In this document: piece after piece, positions 24,954 to 35,207 of the stretch
Numbering within the stretch: the first letter of the stretch is position 1
Layout of the letters: every line of letters starts with the position of its first letter
NCBI GenBank assembly: GCA_029263415.1
Contig: JAJCXN010000048.1
Coordinates: 201,169 to 265,168 of the forward strand
DNA length: 64,000 nt
Direction: 5' to 3'
Source: Acidobacteriota bacterium
GTDB taxonomy: Bacteria; Acidobacteriota; Thermoanaerobaculia; Multivoradales; Multivoraceae
Notes under the pieces: model-generated
What the model was told of the DNA's origin: nothing
Databases searched by the model: none
What the model saw: the letters and a program-made list of their open reading frames with translations, nothing else
Made by a program: the position numbers and the translations under genes

Positions 24954-27063
24954 CAGCAGCGCCTTCGGAACTCGACGTTGCCCGGCAGACTGTTCGCACC
25001 CGATGATTGAAAGTATCGGCGACGTAGAGACGTCCTCCAGTTCCCGCAACCACACCCCCGGGACGGTACAGTGATTGTTCGAGAGCCGGACCATCGCCGT
25101 CAAAGCCGTAGTCACCGTTGCCAGCGACCAGCGTCGCCGCTCCCGAACGGGGATCAACGGCAACCAGGCGATGTGCCAAAGTGTCGGCCACGATCACCGA
25201 GCCGTCGGCCGCCACCGACAGATCGCCCAGCTGGTGGCCTCTTGCTCGTCGAGACCGATACGGAAGACGCACCTCGATCCGGGACACGCGACGGGTCTCA
25301 GCGAACTCATAGCGAAAAATGTCGGGGGAGCCGGCCCCCACCCACAACAACGCGTCGTGGGTGACCGCCAAACTCACCGGTGCAACCTTTAGCTCCGACC
25401 CATCGTCGGCGCGCAAGGTGTCGATCAAGCCAGCGCGATCGACGACCCGGATTCGCGCGTTCCCGAAGTCGCCGACAAAAACCCGTCCGTCGGCTGCAGC
25501 TGCAACGGCTCCCGGCAAACTCAGATCGGCAGCAAGCGCCGCCGCACCGTCGCCAGAGAAGCCCGGCTCTCCAGTCCCAGCGTAGCGGGAAATTCCACCA
25601 CTACCCAGCTCAACGCGCCACACAGTGTGGGCGAGGCTGTCAGCTATGTAGAGCCTCTCTCCCTTTGGATCCACTGCGATCGCTTCCGGCAACTTCAGCT
25701 CGAAGGAACCGGCCGCTACATTCTCGCGAGTCGAAAGACCGCCGCCCGCGATCGTACTGATCACGCCAGTGTCTAGATCGAGCCGGCGCACGCGTCGGTT
25801 GCCGTACTCGGCAACGTAAAGGTCTCTCCCCACCAGCGCCAGGTCGCCTGGAATGGACAACGACCCGCCGGTCCCGGCGCCAGCGTCTCCTAGAACTCCA
25901 GACCCCACGACCGTCTCGATCACGCCAGTCGTAGCATTCACGCGTCGGATCCGAGCATTGAGGATGTCGGCAATGAGAAGCCGTCCTTTGCGATCCACCG
26001 CAATGCGTCCCGGACTCCAAAGCTGCGCTGAGAGCGCGGATCCACCATCACCACTGAAGCCCCGATCTCCCGTGCCCGCAACGGTAGTGATCACACCGCT
26101 CTGCGCATCGATCCGCCGGACGCGGTGGTTGCCGAGATCGGCAAAGTAGACATTGCCATCTCGATCTAGGGTGACGCCCTCGGGATAGGAGAGTTGAGCT
26201 GAAACCGCAGGTCCCGAATCCCCCGAGAAGCCCTCGACACCGGTCCCGCCAACGGTCCTCAAACGACCGCTCTTTGCCTCGATACGATGAATCTTGTGAC
26301 TCGGGCTGTCTGCGATGTAGACATCTCCGTTGCTCGCGACAGCGAGACGAGCTAGACGCAGAAAGTGAACTTGACTACCGGAGGCACCATCTTCGCTGGT
26401 CCCGATCAAGCCACTTCCGGCAATGGTCGAAATCGTGCCTGTTATCGCATCGACGCGTCGAACTCTGCCGTTGATCGTGTCACCGATGTACGCATCACCG
26501 TTTGGGTGAAACGCGATTCCTTCTGGCTGCGAGAAGAGCGCATCTCGTGCAGGCCCGCCATCGCCACCAAAACCAGCGGTGCCACTTCCCGCAATCGTAT
26601 CGATCACCCCAGTTGCGCGGTCGATCCGACGTACACGATGGTTGTGGCTGTCGACGATATATAGATCGCCCGAGGGTCCAAACGCCGCGTTCTCGGGGCG
26701 CGCCAGCCGTGCCTGGTTCGCGGGCCCGCCGTCACCCGAGAATCCGGCCTCGCCAGTCCCAGCAATCGTACGAATCCGCCCGGTCTCCATATCAACCCGG
26801 CGGACTCGGTGATTGCCAAAGTCGACCACGATCAGGTCGCCGTTGGGAGCTACGACCACACCTCCCGGCAAAGAGAGGCGTGCCTCGGTCGCCAGACCTC
26901 CATCACCAACCGAGCCGCCGCCTGCAATCGTCTCAAGGCCAACGAGGCCGACAACGGGCAAGCCGTCAGGCCCAACGCAGGTGCGAACCTCGGCAAGTCC
27001 CACACCGCTCGAGAACGTGGTCGCGGCAGCTAGCAGAGCAAGTGCTGAGGCGCCACGTCGCAT
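24946..27063 (-). CDS. Secreted NHL-repeat beta-propeller protein (2)
   Basis: A 705-residue protein with a signal peptide (ALALLAAATTFSSGVGLAE), then a nearly uninterrupted array of NHL blades. The canonical unit is VAGTGDRGFSGDGGSA, then a hydrophobic strand, then GNVYFADLGNHRVRRID. This is the most regular of the five NHL proteins, with a dozen recognisable units, enough for two propellers. The array ends with VAGNGDYGFDGDGPALEQSL and a final NHRVR blade before a short tail. The ATG overlaps the preceding stop by one base (TGATG). Function is not predictable from the fold; a binding or scaffold role in the periplasm or on the surface is most likely. Confidence 0.88.
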   Translation of the reverse strand: MRRGASALALLAAATTFSSGVGLAEVRTCVGPDGLPVVGLVGLETIAGGGSVGDGGLATEARLSLPGGVVVAPNGDLIVVDFGNHRVRRVDMETGRIRTIAGTGEAGFSGDGGPANQARLARPENAAFGPSGDLYIVDSHNHRVRRIDRATGVIDTIAGSGTAGFGGDGGPARDALFSQPEGIAFHPNGDAYIGDTINGRVRRVDAITGTISTIAGSGLIGTSEDGASGSQVHFLRLARLAVASNGDVYIADSPSHKIHRIEAKSGRLRTVGGTGVEGFSGDSGPAVSAQLSYPEGVTLDRDGNVYFADLGNHRVRRIDAQSGVITTVAGTGDRGFSGDGGSALSAQLWSPGRIAVDRKGRLLIADILNARIRRVNATTGVIETVVGSGVLGDAGAGTGGSLSIPGDLALVGRDLYVAEYGNRRVRRLDLDTGVISTIAGGGLSTRENVAAGSFELKLPEAIAVDPKGERLYIADSLAHTVWRVELGSGGISRYAGTGEPGFSGDGAAALAADLSLPGAVAAAADGRVFVGDFGNARIRVVDRAGLIDTLRADDGSELKVAPVSLAVTHDALLWVGAGSPDIFRYEFAETRRVSRIEVRLPYRSRRARGHQLGDLSVAADGSVIVADTLAHRLVAVDPRSGAATLVAGNGDYGFDGDGPALEQSLYRPGGVVAGTGGRLYVADTFNHRVRTVCRATSSSEGAAGG

Positions 27064-28331
27064 CAGTGCTCTGGTCCTCCCTTTGCATCACCTGAGCGTG
27101 GCGCCAACGACAGAGCGTCGTCTTCCGTTGGTGGTACCGCACAACACGGACGGCGGCCTGCAACATTCTCGGTCTGGAGCCGGAGGCCGACGATCTGCGC
27201 TACCTGCCGACCGGCATCGTCAAAGATCGGCTCAGCAACCGAGGCTGGGGACTGCTGATTCCACAGCACCGAGTACACCGGCACGTCGCCGCGCTCTCCC
27301 AACCAGACCTCATCGATCTGCGACTCCTTCTCAAACAACCCCCGGGTCGCAACCGCACCCTCAGTAGCAAGTGTCCCGTGCGGCGACTTGAACTCGAGGT
27401 GAAGATCAAAAGCCGACTCAACACCCATCGTTCCTCGAGATAGCCTCTCGTTCGCGTCAAATGACTCAGAGATGAGAATCGAGCCACCGAGCAAGTCACT
27501 GTGCCCACGAAGCGCCATCATCACGATCTCGGAGCCATCTTGATCTGCATGATCGAGGACCTCGATCGGACCGACTACGGAGACCGCCTCTTCGCGCTCA
27601 CCGTGTCGAAGAGTGATCTCGCCTTCCACATCCATTCGATACACCGCAGACGGGTTGACGGCAAAGGCTACGTGCACGCGGCTGTAGAACCAGCCGGCGA
27701 TACTCCCCTCTTCGTCTAGGAGGGCTACAGGTAGCTGTTCACCGCGGAAGACATTCATTTCGCCTTCCTTGCGCTCACCGCGGCCGGGGGCGTCAAGGCC
27801 CAGGTGCGACTTGAAACGAACTGGCGGAATCGAGTCGATCGTTCCTAAAACAGGTACTGGATCCTCGTTGTACATCAACCCGTTTGGGGTCTCGATGAGG
27901 ACCTTGCGCTGAACGATGAAGTCGGCTGGGTAGTTGACCCCTCCGTCGCGCTGCGTGATCGTTCCGAGAGAACGTAAGTCCGGATGCTCTCCAAGAAGAA
28001 CCGGCCCATCCATGAGGTAGCTCTCTCCACGCAGGTCCGAACGGGTCAGCTCGAAATCGATCTGAATCGCACCGCTGGGCAGTTCCCGTCGGTTGAACCC
28101 CTCCACAGGAAACTTCGGAACCCAGACGGTCCCGGTGAAAGTAAGATCTTCAGACGGACCGGCGACATCGGGCCCGACGATGATGGAGCTGTTCGCCAGC
28201 AGGTAGACGACATCCACCACCGGTTCTAGCTCGTCGAAGGACTCTTCCTCTTCGGCGTAAACCGGCGACAGCGTAAACGTGAGCGCCAGGGCGACGGTCC
28301 ACAAGCTAACCTGTTTCATCGATCTGATCAT
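27063..28331 (-). CDS. Secreted protein of unknown function, paralogue of the gene at 35208-36926
   Basis: A 422-residue protein with a signal peptide (VSLWTVALALTFTLSPVYA). It shares an ordered set of motifs with the product of 35208-36926: VYLLANSSIIVGPD, ITFTG/LTFTG, RRELPSGAIQIDFELT, LGEHPDLRSLGTIT, RKVLIETPNGLMYNEDPVPVLGTIDSIPPV, then LLDEEGSIAGWFYSRVHVAFAV and FDDAGRQVAQIVGL near the end. The central region recalls DUF6004/DUF6073-type actinobacterial proteins, a weak match from memory. A short Cys- and Pro-rich tail (PCCAVPP) is unique to this copy. ATG 28331 is chosen because AGGAG precedes it; ATG 28346 is possible. It sits between NHL genes, so it may be their partner. Confidence 0.7.
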   Translation of the reverse strand: MIRSMKQVSLWTVALALTFTLSPVYAEEEESFDELEPVVDVVYLLANSSIIVGPDVAGPSEDLTFTGTVWVPKFPVEGFNRRELPSGAIQIDFELTRSDLRGESYLMDGPVLLGEHPDLRSLGTITQRDGGVNYPADFIVQRKVLIETPNGLMYNEDPVPVLGTIDSIPPVRFKSHLGLDAPGRGERKEGEMNVFRGEQLPVALLDEEGSIAGWFYSRVHVAFAVNPSAVYRMDVEGEITLRHGEREEAVSVVGPIEVLDHADQDGSEIVMMALRGHSDLLGGSILISESFDANERLSRGTMGVESAFDLHLEFKSPHGTLATEGAVATRGLFEKESQIDEVWLGERGDVPVYSVLWNQQSPASVAEPIFDDAGRQVAQIVGLRLQTENVAGRRPCCAVPPTEDDALSLAPRSGDAKGGPEH

Positions 28332-28388
28332 TGGTTGTCTCCTCATCGAGAGTCACGGTTGTACGAGCATCTCAACTCGTCGGTGCAG

Positions 28389-30638
28389 TCAGCGAAGTCG
28401 GACCGCGCGAACGCGGCCATTGAAGCTGTCGGTTACGTAGAGAGTCTTCTCGTCGGGACTAAGAGCCAAAGCGCGTGGCACGTTGAGACGGGCCTCGAGG
28501 GCCATACCCCCATCGCCCGAGAATCCTCGCTCCCCGGTACCAGCGATCGTCCGAACAACTCGCGGCTCTGCTTTCTCGATCACCCGCACTCTTTGGTTGT
28601 TGGTGTCGGTGAAGTAGAGGTTGCCCTTGGAGTCGATGACGAGGTCGTTCGGGTTGTTCAATTTGGCAAGGTGAGCGGGGGTGCCATCTTCTGAAAAGCC
28701 CTTCTCGCCGGTGCCAGCAAACGAATCAACGATGCCGTCCGTCGTGATGACGCGAATCCGGTTGTTGAAGAAGTCCGCAATGAAGAGGTTGCCCTCTGGA
28801 TCAAAGACGATCGTGGTTGGCCAGTGGAACTTGGCTTCGAGCGCTGGCCCGCCGTCCCCGCCATAGCCTTCTTGTCCGCTGCCAGCAACGGTTGTGATCA
28901 CGCCGTTGTGGTCGATCTTGCGCACGGTCGGCATCCACACCGTGGACACATAGAACTCGCCCGTCTTTGGGTGCTGATCCATCCCCAACGGAACACTGAA
29001 CTCAGCCTCGGTGGCCGGTCCACCGTCCCCTCCTCGGCCGAAACTCCCGCTGCCTGCGAAGTGCTCGAGCTGGTACCCGTCTTCAGTTTCCATCAACGCA
29101 CGGATTATCCCGGCTGCTGGATCCTTGAGAAACGCATGAGTACCCGAGTCTCCGAGAAAAGTGAAAGCGGGCTCTACCAGCGGTACTCTTCGTGTATCGA
29201 TGCCCAGGCCGGGGAATCCAGCGGAACCCGTTCCAGCCACGGTGTCGATTCTCCCGGTTCGAGCACTGACTCGGCGCACTGTGTGCAGGTTGGCATCCCC
29301 GATGAAGAGATCACCAGCCGGGCTCATTGAAATGGGAGCAAGCACAGAGAAGACCGCATCAAGAGCAGGAACGTCCTCTCCAGGCGATGCGCCCCCGGCA
29401 ATGGTAGAGAACTCACCGTCGCGGACACGACGTAGCCGATTGTTCGCCACCTCGACGAACAGTAGCTCGCCGCTCGCACTCACGGCCAAACCAGCCGGCG
29501 CCGAGATCGGACCAGAATGCGCCTGCGTTCCGTCCTCGGAGAATCCAGAGGCGCCGATTCCCGCCACCAGGTTCTTAGCTCCCGACTTCACGTCAAGCTC
29601 GAACACCACGTGACCGTTCAGGTCCGAGTAGTAGAGTTCGCCGCTCTTACCGAAGGCCACGCCGGAAATTCCAATCATGTTCAGCGGGTTGACCTGAGGA
29701 ATCGACGTGGCTAAGGCCCGAATCACACCCGTCCTCCCATCGATCAATCGCAGTCGGCCGTTAAGTGAGTCTGCAAAGGCAACGTTGCCCTTGGCATCGA
29801 CAGAGAGGTTCTTCGGGTACGCAAGCTGCGCAGCGAGAGCAGGACCGCCATCACCACCGCCGCCGAAACTGCCGTCCCCGGCAATCGTCTCGATTGCACC
29901 GACCGCAACCCGAACGCTAGCCACTGTTATGGCTTCGGCCTGCAGGTTGACCACTCGCACTCGGTGGTTGCCCGCGTCGGCGATATAGACATTCCCATGG
30001 CGATCGAGGGCGACACCGGCCGGAAGGTTCAACTCGGCTTCCCTCGCATCGCCGCCGTCCCCGCTGAAGTTCCCAAAGGCCAGCCCAGGTCCGAGAGGTG
30101 CCTCCGTTGGAAGACCAGAATCGGCGTGTCCCACGACACCCTTACCCGCTATCGTCCGAACCGCGCGACCGTCGGGCGAGACCGCACGCACGCGATAGTT
30201 GTGGGTGTCGGCAAAGATGATCTCCCGAGTCTTAGGATGTACAGCTAGCTGACACGGCACGTGCAACATGGTTTCTCGGCCCACTCGACCGTCGCCGTTG
30301 AAACCTCCGGAACCAGTTCCGGCCACCCGCTGGACCTGTCCCGACTCGGCCGCAACTCTTCCGATCACGTGTCGTGCAGTGTCGGAGAAAAGGACGTCAC
30401 CAGTTACCGGATCCGCCGCCACACCGCACAAGCCCAGCAGCGCAACGTCGGTACCGAGGGCCCCGGTAGGAAGTTCGGTGCCACCCGCGACCGTCACGAT
30501 TCCGCCAACCTCAATGTCGAAGTGGTCGATCAGTCGCGGTGTCTCGTCGACCCGGCTGCTGAGCAGCGCGCCCACACCGACGGCCGAGAGCGTCGCCACG
30601 CCTACCAGCGTTACTAAGAGTCCACTTTGTTGCTTCAC
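28389..30638 (-). CDS. Secreted or membrane-anchored NHL-repeat protein (3)
   Basis: A 749-residue NHL protein whose N-terminus is a single hydrophobic segment (LLVTLVGVATLSAVGVGALLSS), either a signal peptide or an uncleaved anchor. Blades follow the pattern VAGTGSGGFNGDGR, CQLAVHPKTREIIFADTHNYRVRAV, ending with GTGERGFSGDGGMALEARLNVPRALALSPDEKTLYVTDSFNGRVRAVRLR. It is collinear over its full length with NHL proteins 4 and 5, sharing even the insertion with Pro-rich LGPGLAFGNFSGDGGDA and the VVNLQAEAITVASVRVAVGAIETIAGDG block. The GTG at 30638 is chosen because GGAGGT stands seven bases upstream; the GTG at 30647 lies inside that site. Confidence 0.87.
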   Translation of the reverse strand: MKQQSGLLVTLVGVATLSAVGVGALLSSRVDETPRLIDHFDIEVGGIVTVAGGTELPTGALGTDVALLGLCGVAADPVTGDVLFSDTARHVIGRVAAESGQVQRVAGTGSGGFNGDGRVGRETMLHVPCQLAVHPKTREIIFADTHNYRVRAVSPDGRAVRTIAGKGVVGHADSGLPTEAPLGPGLAFGNFSGDGGDAREAELNLPAGVALDRHGNVYIADAGNHRVRVVNLQAEAITVASVRVAVGAIETIAGDGSFGGGGDGGPALAAQLAYPKNLSVDAKGNVAFADSLNGRLRLIDGRTGVIRALATSIPQVNPLNMIGISGVAFGKSGELYYSDLNGHVVFELDVKSGAKNLVAGIGASGFSEDGTQAHSGPISAPAGLAVSASGELLFVEVANNRLRRVRDGEFSTIAGGASPGEDVPALDAVFSVLAPISMSPAGDLFIGDANLHTVRRVSARTGRIDTVAGTGSAGFPGLGIDTRRVPLVEPAFTFLGDSGTHAFLKDPAAGIIRALMETEDGYQLEHFAGSGSFGRGGDGGPATEAEFSVPLGMDQHPKTGEFYVSTVWMPTVRKIDHNGVITTVAGSGQEGYGGDGGPALEAKFHWPTTIVFDPEGNLFIADFFNNRIRVITTDGIVDSFAGTGEKGFSEDGTPAHLAKLNNPNDLVIDSKGNLYFTDTNNQRVRVIEKAEPRVVRTIAGTGERGFSGDGGMALEARLNVPRALALSPDEKTLYVTDSFNGRVRAVRLR

Positions 30639-30671
30639 GAGATTCACCTCCGAGGAAACGAGGCCGTTGCT

Positions 30672-32909
30672 TCAGTTGTCCAAGCGGACAGCACGGACTC
30701 GGCGATTGAGCGAATCGGCGATGTAGAGCAAGGTCTGCTCATCGTTGAGAGCGAGGCCGCGAGGAGTGTTCAGCTCTGCCTTGAGAGCTGAACCACCATC
30801 TCCGGTAAAGCCGCGTGTCCCGGTGCCGGCGATCGTTGTCACTACGTAGGGAGGGATCGCACTGATGCGACGCACGACATGGTTGTTGGAATCCGCGATG
30901 TACAGGTTTCCCTTGCGGTCCATCACCATGTCCGCGGGGTTGTAGAACTGCGCCTTGAGCGCAGCCTCACCATCACCGCTGTAACCTGCCGCACCGGTGC
31001 CGGCAAACGCTACTATTTCTCCCGACGGGCGGATCACACGGATCACATTGTTAAAGAAATCCGACACGAACATGTTGCCTCGATCGTCGGCGACCAACGC
31101 CGCCGGCCAATTGAACGTTGCCTCCAAAGCAGGACCACCGTTGCCGGTATCGCCGACCCGGCCAGTTCCGGCAAAGGCCGTGATGTAGTTCAGGCGGTCG
31201 ATCTTGCGAATCGTCGGATGAAAGATGCCAGCGACGAAGAGGTTCTGCTGGCCATCCATCTCAATGGCAACCGGCACGCTCAAACGGGCCTTTCGCGCGG
31301 GGCCACCGTTGCCACTAGTGTCGGGGCCTCCAGGCTGACCGGCGATACGAACGACACTCCACTCGCCCTTCTCCCGCGCGAACAGCCTCACTACGTTGAG
31401 CCCAGCGTCGCTGACAAAAAGCCGGTCATCTCCAGCGAAGAGCAGGTTCGTTGCACGAGCATGTTTGGTGATTCGAAACTGGTCCGGACCGCGGCTGGAG
31501 CCAAGAGCAAGTCTGCCGGCGAAGGTGTCAATGAGGCCACTCTTCTTGTCGACGCGCCGAATCGACTGGAGGTTCAGATCTCCGATATAGAGATCACCGT
31601 TAGCGCCGACCGCCAAAGGTGCGAGGCTCGAGAACACTGCTGAGGTCGCGGGAACTCCCTCCCCAGGTGAACCGCCGCCAGCAACGGTATAGATTCGATC
31701 ATCCTCGATCTTGCGCAGCGCATAGGCCATCGTTTCGATCACGAAGATCGTGCCCGTCTTCGAAACGGCAATGTTGCCGGGCCCTGAAACTGGCGTCCGG
31801 TTTGCGATTCCGCCCTCGACCACTAGACCACGAAGCCCCACACCCGCGAGCAGTTGTGGAACGCCGCTGTCAGCAGGAATCTGAAAGATCGAGTGCTGGT
31901 TGAGATTGGAGTAGTAGATGGTGTCATCGGGACCCGTGGCCAGTCCGTCAATCGACGGCGGGAACATCAGATCCCGCTCTGGACGGTACGGAGAACTCTC
32001 GTCTCGGACGACCGTCGAGATCACTCCCGTTTCTCGATCGATCCGACGAAGCGCCTCGTTCATCGAGTCCACAAAGAAGATGTTCCCTTTCGAATCGAGA
32101 ACTATCTCTCTCGGCGAAGCGAGCTCAGCATCAACCGCAGCCCCACCGTCGCCCGAGTAGCCGAACGTGCCGGTGCCAGCCACCGTCTCGATCGTGTTCG
32201 GTGCAATATCGACACCTGCAACTTTCACCGGACGGCGCCCAGCGTTGACTCCGCGTATCCGGTTGTTTCCTTGGTCGGCAACGAAGAAGACCGTCCCCTT
32301 ACTCAGTGCAATGCCGGCAGGGAGATTGAGCTCGGCCTTCTTGGGTGGTCCGCCATCTCCGCTGAATCCGCCTACGTCGAATCCGCTGCCTACCGGTGGA
32401 TTGGTCGCGAGGTTCTTCTCTTGAGTACCAAGTATCCCCGCCCCAGCGACCGTTTCGACGCGCGAACCATCGCGAGTGATCCTTCGAATTCGGTAGTTGT
32501 TGGTGTCTGCGACGTACACGTCACCGGTGCCAGGGTGCACACCCATTTCACACGGCACCTGCAGCTCTGTTTCCGGTCCCGACCTGCCGTCGCCGTTGAA
32601 GCCACCGAATCCCGTTCCGGCGAAGACGCTCAGCACACCGGACCTAGGATCCAGCCGTAAGACTTGGTGTAGGATCGCGTCACTCAAGTACACAACCCCA
32701 CTTTCCTTGTCGATCGCCACACCGCAGAGTCCAAGGAGCGTGGCCTGGAGTGCTGGGATCGGGAACTCCAGGGTCGCGCCGCCTGCTACGGTCACAATAT
32801 TCCCCGGTTTCAAGGACACATCTGCAGGCTGCGCAAAGGCGCTTGCCTTACAGAACAAGAGCAACACTATTGCCAATCGGCCAGTTCGAAGGGTGGCTGC
32901 AGATGTCAT
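30672..32909 (-). CDS. Secreted NHL-repeat beta-propeller protein (4)
   Basis: A 745-residue protein with a signal peptide (LAIVLLLFCKASAFAQ) directly followed by the start of the propeller array (GNIVTVAGGATLEFPIPALQATLLGLCGVAID). It is a full-length paralogue of NHL proteins 3 and 5. Shared features are the CxxA/GVA segment in blade 1, the CEMGVHPGTGDVYVADTNNYRIRRI blade, the VKVAGVDIAPNTIETVAGTGTFGYSGDGG block in mid-protein, and the GFTGDGGSALKAELNTPRGLALNDEQTLLYIADSLNRRVRAVRL end. The start ATG has GAGGAGG upstream. Its coding start overlaps the stop of NHL 5 by four bases (ATGA). Confidence 0.88.
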   Translation of the reverse strand: MTSAATLRTGRLAIVLLLFCKASAFAQPADVSLKPGNIVTVAGGATLEFPIPALQATLLGLCGVAIDKESGVVYLSDAILHQVLRLDPRSGVLSVFAGTGFGGFNGDGRSGPETELQVPCEMGVHPGTGDVYVADTNNYRIRRITRDGSRVETVAGAGILGTQEKNLATNPPVGSGFDVGGFSGDGGPPKKAELNLPAGIALSKGTVFFVADQGNNRIRGVNAGRRPVKVAGVDIAPNTIETVAGTGTFGYSGDGGAAVDAELASPREIVLDSKGNIFFVDSMNEALRRIDRETGVISTVVRDESSPYRPERDLMFPPSIDGLATGPDDTIYYSNLNQHSIFQIPADSGVPQLLAGVGLRGLVVEGGIANRTPVSGPGNIAVSKTGTIFVIETMAYALRKIEDDRIYTVAGGGSPGEGVPATSAVFSSLAPLAVGANGDLYIGDLNLQSIRRVDKKSGLIDTFAGRLALGSSRGPDQFRITKHARATNLLFAGDDRLFVSDAGLNVVRLFAREKGEWSVVRIAGQPGGPDTSGNGGPARKARLSVPVAIEMDGQQNLFVAGIFHPTIRKIDRLNYITAFAGTGRVGDTGNGGPALEATFNWPAALVADDRGNMFVSDFFNNVIRVIRPSGEIVAFAGTGAAGYSGDGEAALKAQFYNPADMVMDRKGNLYIADSNNHVVRRISAIPPYVVTTIAGTGTRGFTGDGGSALKAELNTPRGLALNDEQTLLYIADSLNRRVRAVRLDN

Positions 32910-35158
32910 CGCGGACCTCCTCGTGGTAATCCGTCAGCCTCTAGATTGACCGCCCGAAGGCGCCCGTTGAGACTGTCGGAGATGTACAGCACTTTGCCGT
33001 TGAGTCCGATCGCGACGCCGCGCGGCACATTGAGCTGCGCCAGCGTTGCAGGACCGTGGTCGCCGACGAACCCGCGTTCGCCAGTGCCAGCGACCGTGCG
33101 GATCAGGTGCGGCGGAGCGGCTTCGATCTTGCGCACACGGTGGTTGTTACTGTCGGCGAAGTAGATGTTGCCTTGTTCGTCCGCCACGACAGATGTCGGA
33201 TTGTTGAGTTGCGCCGCAGCGGCTGGACCGCCGTCGCCCTTGTAGCCGCGCTCACCAGTGCCAGCAAGAGTCGAGATCCTTCCTTGGGGATCGACTTTGC
33301 GCACTCGATGGTTGAAGAAGTCGGCGATGTAGAGATTTGCATCGTTGTCAAAAGCGAGACCCATCGGCCAGTTGAACTGTGCTTCGCGAGCCGGGCCATC
33401 GTCGCCCTGGAACCCCGCAACGCCGGTCCCCGCGACGGTCTCGATGCGTCCACTCCGCAGAACTCGCCTTATCTTGGGGAGCTCAAAGGTAGATAGGTAG
33501 ATGTCGCCGTTCTTAGGATGGACTGCGAGACCAGCAGGGCCGCTTAGCGTCGCCTCTGCAGCTGGACCGCCATCGCCATCGGCTCCATAAGCGCCGCTAC
33601 CAGCAACAACCTCGAATCCTTCCGCCGCCGAGCCGTCCCTCGAAAGCCGCGCCCGCCAGATGCGATTGCTAGCACCATCTGCGATCAGTAGTCCTCGTTC
33701 GTCCTCGAACGCAAGTGCACTGACCCGTCCAAACCTGGAATCAAGTCCTTCCAGCGAGTGGATCTCAAGGCCGTGCACTCGCCCCACTTCGACCCGGCCC
33801 ATGTCCGCAAAGAGGACCTCGCCTGTCGGCCGTACCGTGATCGGCTCGGGCACGACGATCTCAGCAGAAAGAGCCGGCCCCGTCCATTTGGCTTGCTCGC
33901 CACCGGCCACTGTCTCCAACGACCGGCCCGTGATACGACGTATTTTTCCGGACGCCGACTCGACAAAGAAGACACCGCCGTCGGCCGTCGTCCCTAAAGC
34001 CCCTGGAGCCCCAATCGCCGCCGCAGGTGTGAGTTCTCCGTCCTCCGAGAATCCGGAAACACCCACGCCAGCAAGCAGTCCAAAGCTCGTGCCACCTGCG
34101 GGCCTCTGATAGATCGAGTGGGCGTTGAGGTGAGAGACGTAGACCGTACCGCGGCGATCTGTAGCCAATCCGACAAAGGAAGGCGGCGACCAAGCCGGAG
34201 CGTCCTGGCCGCGCTCGACATTGCCTGCGCGAAAGGCGGTTTCGATAGAGCCTGTGTCTGAATCCACTCGGCGCACGCGGTGGTTGAACGAGTCGATCAC
34301 CAGAACATCGCCGTCTTCGGCCATCGCCAGCGCCTTCGGGTACGCCATCTTGGCTTGTAGGGCCGAACCACCGTCGCCGCCGAAGCCAAACGAACCATCA
34401 CCCGCAATCGTTTCGACGCTTCCCGGGCGAATCTCTACATCGCCGAAAGTAACCGTGGACAGACCGCGATTCACCAATCGAATTCGTCCGTTCGCAGAGT
34501 CCGCAATAATCAAGTTACCGCTCGTGTCGAACAGCACGCCGTTCGGCAGGTTGAGGCTAACCTCGCCGACCGGCCCACCGTCGCCGCCGAACGACGCAAA
34601 ATTGAGGTTGACGTCGTAGGGCACCAGGGTTGGCAAGACGGTGTCACGGACGCCACTCACTCCTTGGCCCGCGAGGGTCGACACCAAGCCACCGTCCCTT
34701 GGAATCCAACGAACTCGATGGTTCTGGGTGTCCGCGATCACAATCGCTTCGGTACCCGGCTCAATGGCGATTTGACCTGGCACATGGAGCGCTGTTTCGC
34801 GCGCCGGCAGACCATCACCATTGAACGTTCCGATCCCGGTGCCCGCAAAATGCTCAATCACAGACGACCCAGCCCGCAGCCTGAAGACTGCATGCTGGGT
34901 CGCCACCGCGATATAGAGCGTGCCTTCCGAGTCCATCGCCAGACCGGACGCGCCACTCAGCGACATCTCGCCGCGATTACTCGCTGCAGGAATCACTCGA
35001 TCACCAGCAAACGTGACGATCTCACCAGCCAGCGGCAGCAAAGCCGGGACTCCGACATAGCGCGCGGACACATCGCCACACGATCCGAGACCCGCGATCA
35101 GCACGCAGAGCACGGCACTCTGCTTGAGCAGCTTGATGGTTACGACGCCAGGTTCCAT
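32906..35158 (-). CDS. Lipoprotein NHL-repeat beta-propeller protein (5)
   Basis: A 750-residue protein whose N-terminus fits a lipoprotein signal: basic start, hydrophobic VLCVLIAG, then the lipobox LGSC followed by Gly-Asp. It should therefore be lipid-anchored in the envelope, unlike its sister copies. The blade array is collinear with NHL proteins 3 and 4, including DTQNHRVRWIPRDGG, the GDVEIRPGSVETIAGDGSFGFGGDGG block, and the terminal GERGFVGDHGPATLAQLNVPRGVAIGLNGKVLYISDSLNGRLRAV. Mid-protein blades have lost the consensus (EIVVPEPITVRPTGEVLFADMGRV). It is the first of three tandem paralogues and lies 49 bases after the 35208-36926 gene. Confidence 0.87.
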   Translation of the reverse strand: MEPGVVTIKLLKQSAVLCVLIAGLGSCGDVSARYVGVPALLPLAGEIVTFAGDRVIPAASNRGEMSLSGASGLAMDSEGTLYIAVATQHAVFRLRAGSSVIEHFAGTGIGTFNGDGLPARETALHVPGQIAIEPGTEAIVIADTQNHRVRWIPRDGGLVSTLAGQGVSGVRDTVLPTLVPYDVNLNFASFGGDGGPVGEVSLNLPNGVLFDTSGNLIIADSANGRIRLVNRGLSTVTFGDVEIRPGSVETIAGDGSFGFGGDGGSALQAKMAYPKALAMAEDGDVLVIDSFNHRVRRVDSDTGSIETAFRAGNVERGQDAPAWSPPSFVGLATDRRGTVYVSHLNAHSIYQRPAGGTSFGLLAGVGVSGFSEDGELTPAAAIGAPGALGTTADGGVFFVESASGKIRRITGRSLETVAGGEQAKWTGPALSAEIVVPEPITVRPTGEVLFADMGRVEVGRVHGLEIHSLEGLDSRFGRVSALAFEDERGLLIADGASNRIWRARLSRDGSAAEGFEVVAGSGAYGADGDGGPAAEATLSGPAGLAVHPKNGDIYLSTFELPKIRRVLRSGRIETVAGTGVAGFQGDDGPAREAQFNWPMGLAFDNDANLYIADFFNHRVRKVDPQGRISTLAGTGERGYKGDGGPAAAAQLNNPTSVVADEQGNIYFADSNNHRVRKIEAAPPHLIRTVAGTGERGFVGDHGPATLAQLNVPRGVAIGLNGKVLYISDSLNGRLRAVNLEADGLPRGGPR

Positions 35159-35207
35159 ACCAATTCCGTTTACTTTCAGTTAGTTCGTCTAGCTCGCGTC
35201 TTACGGC

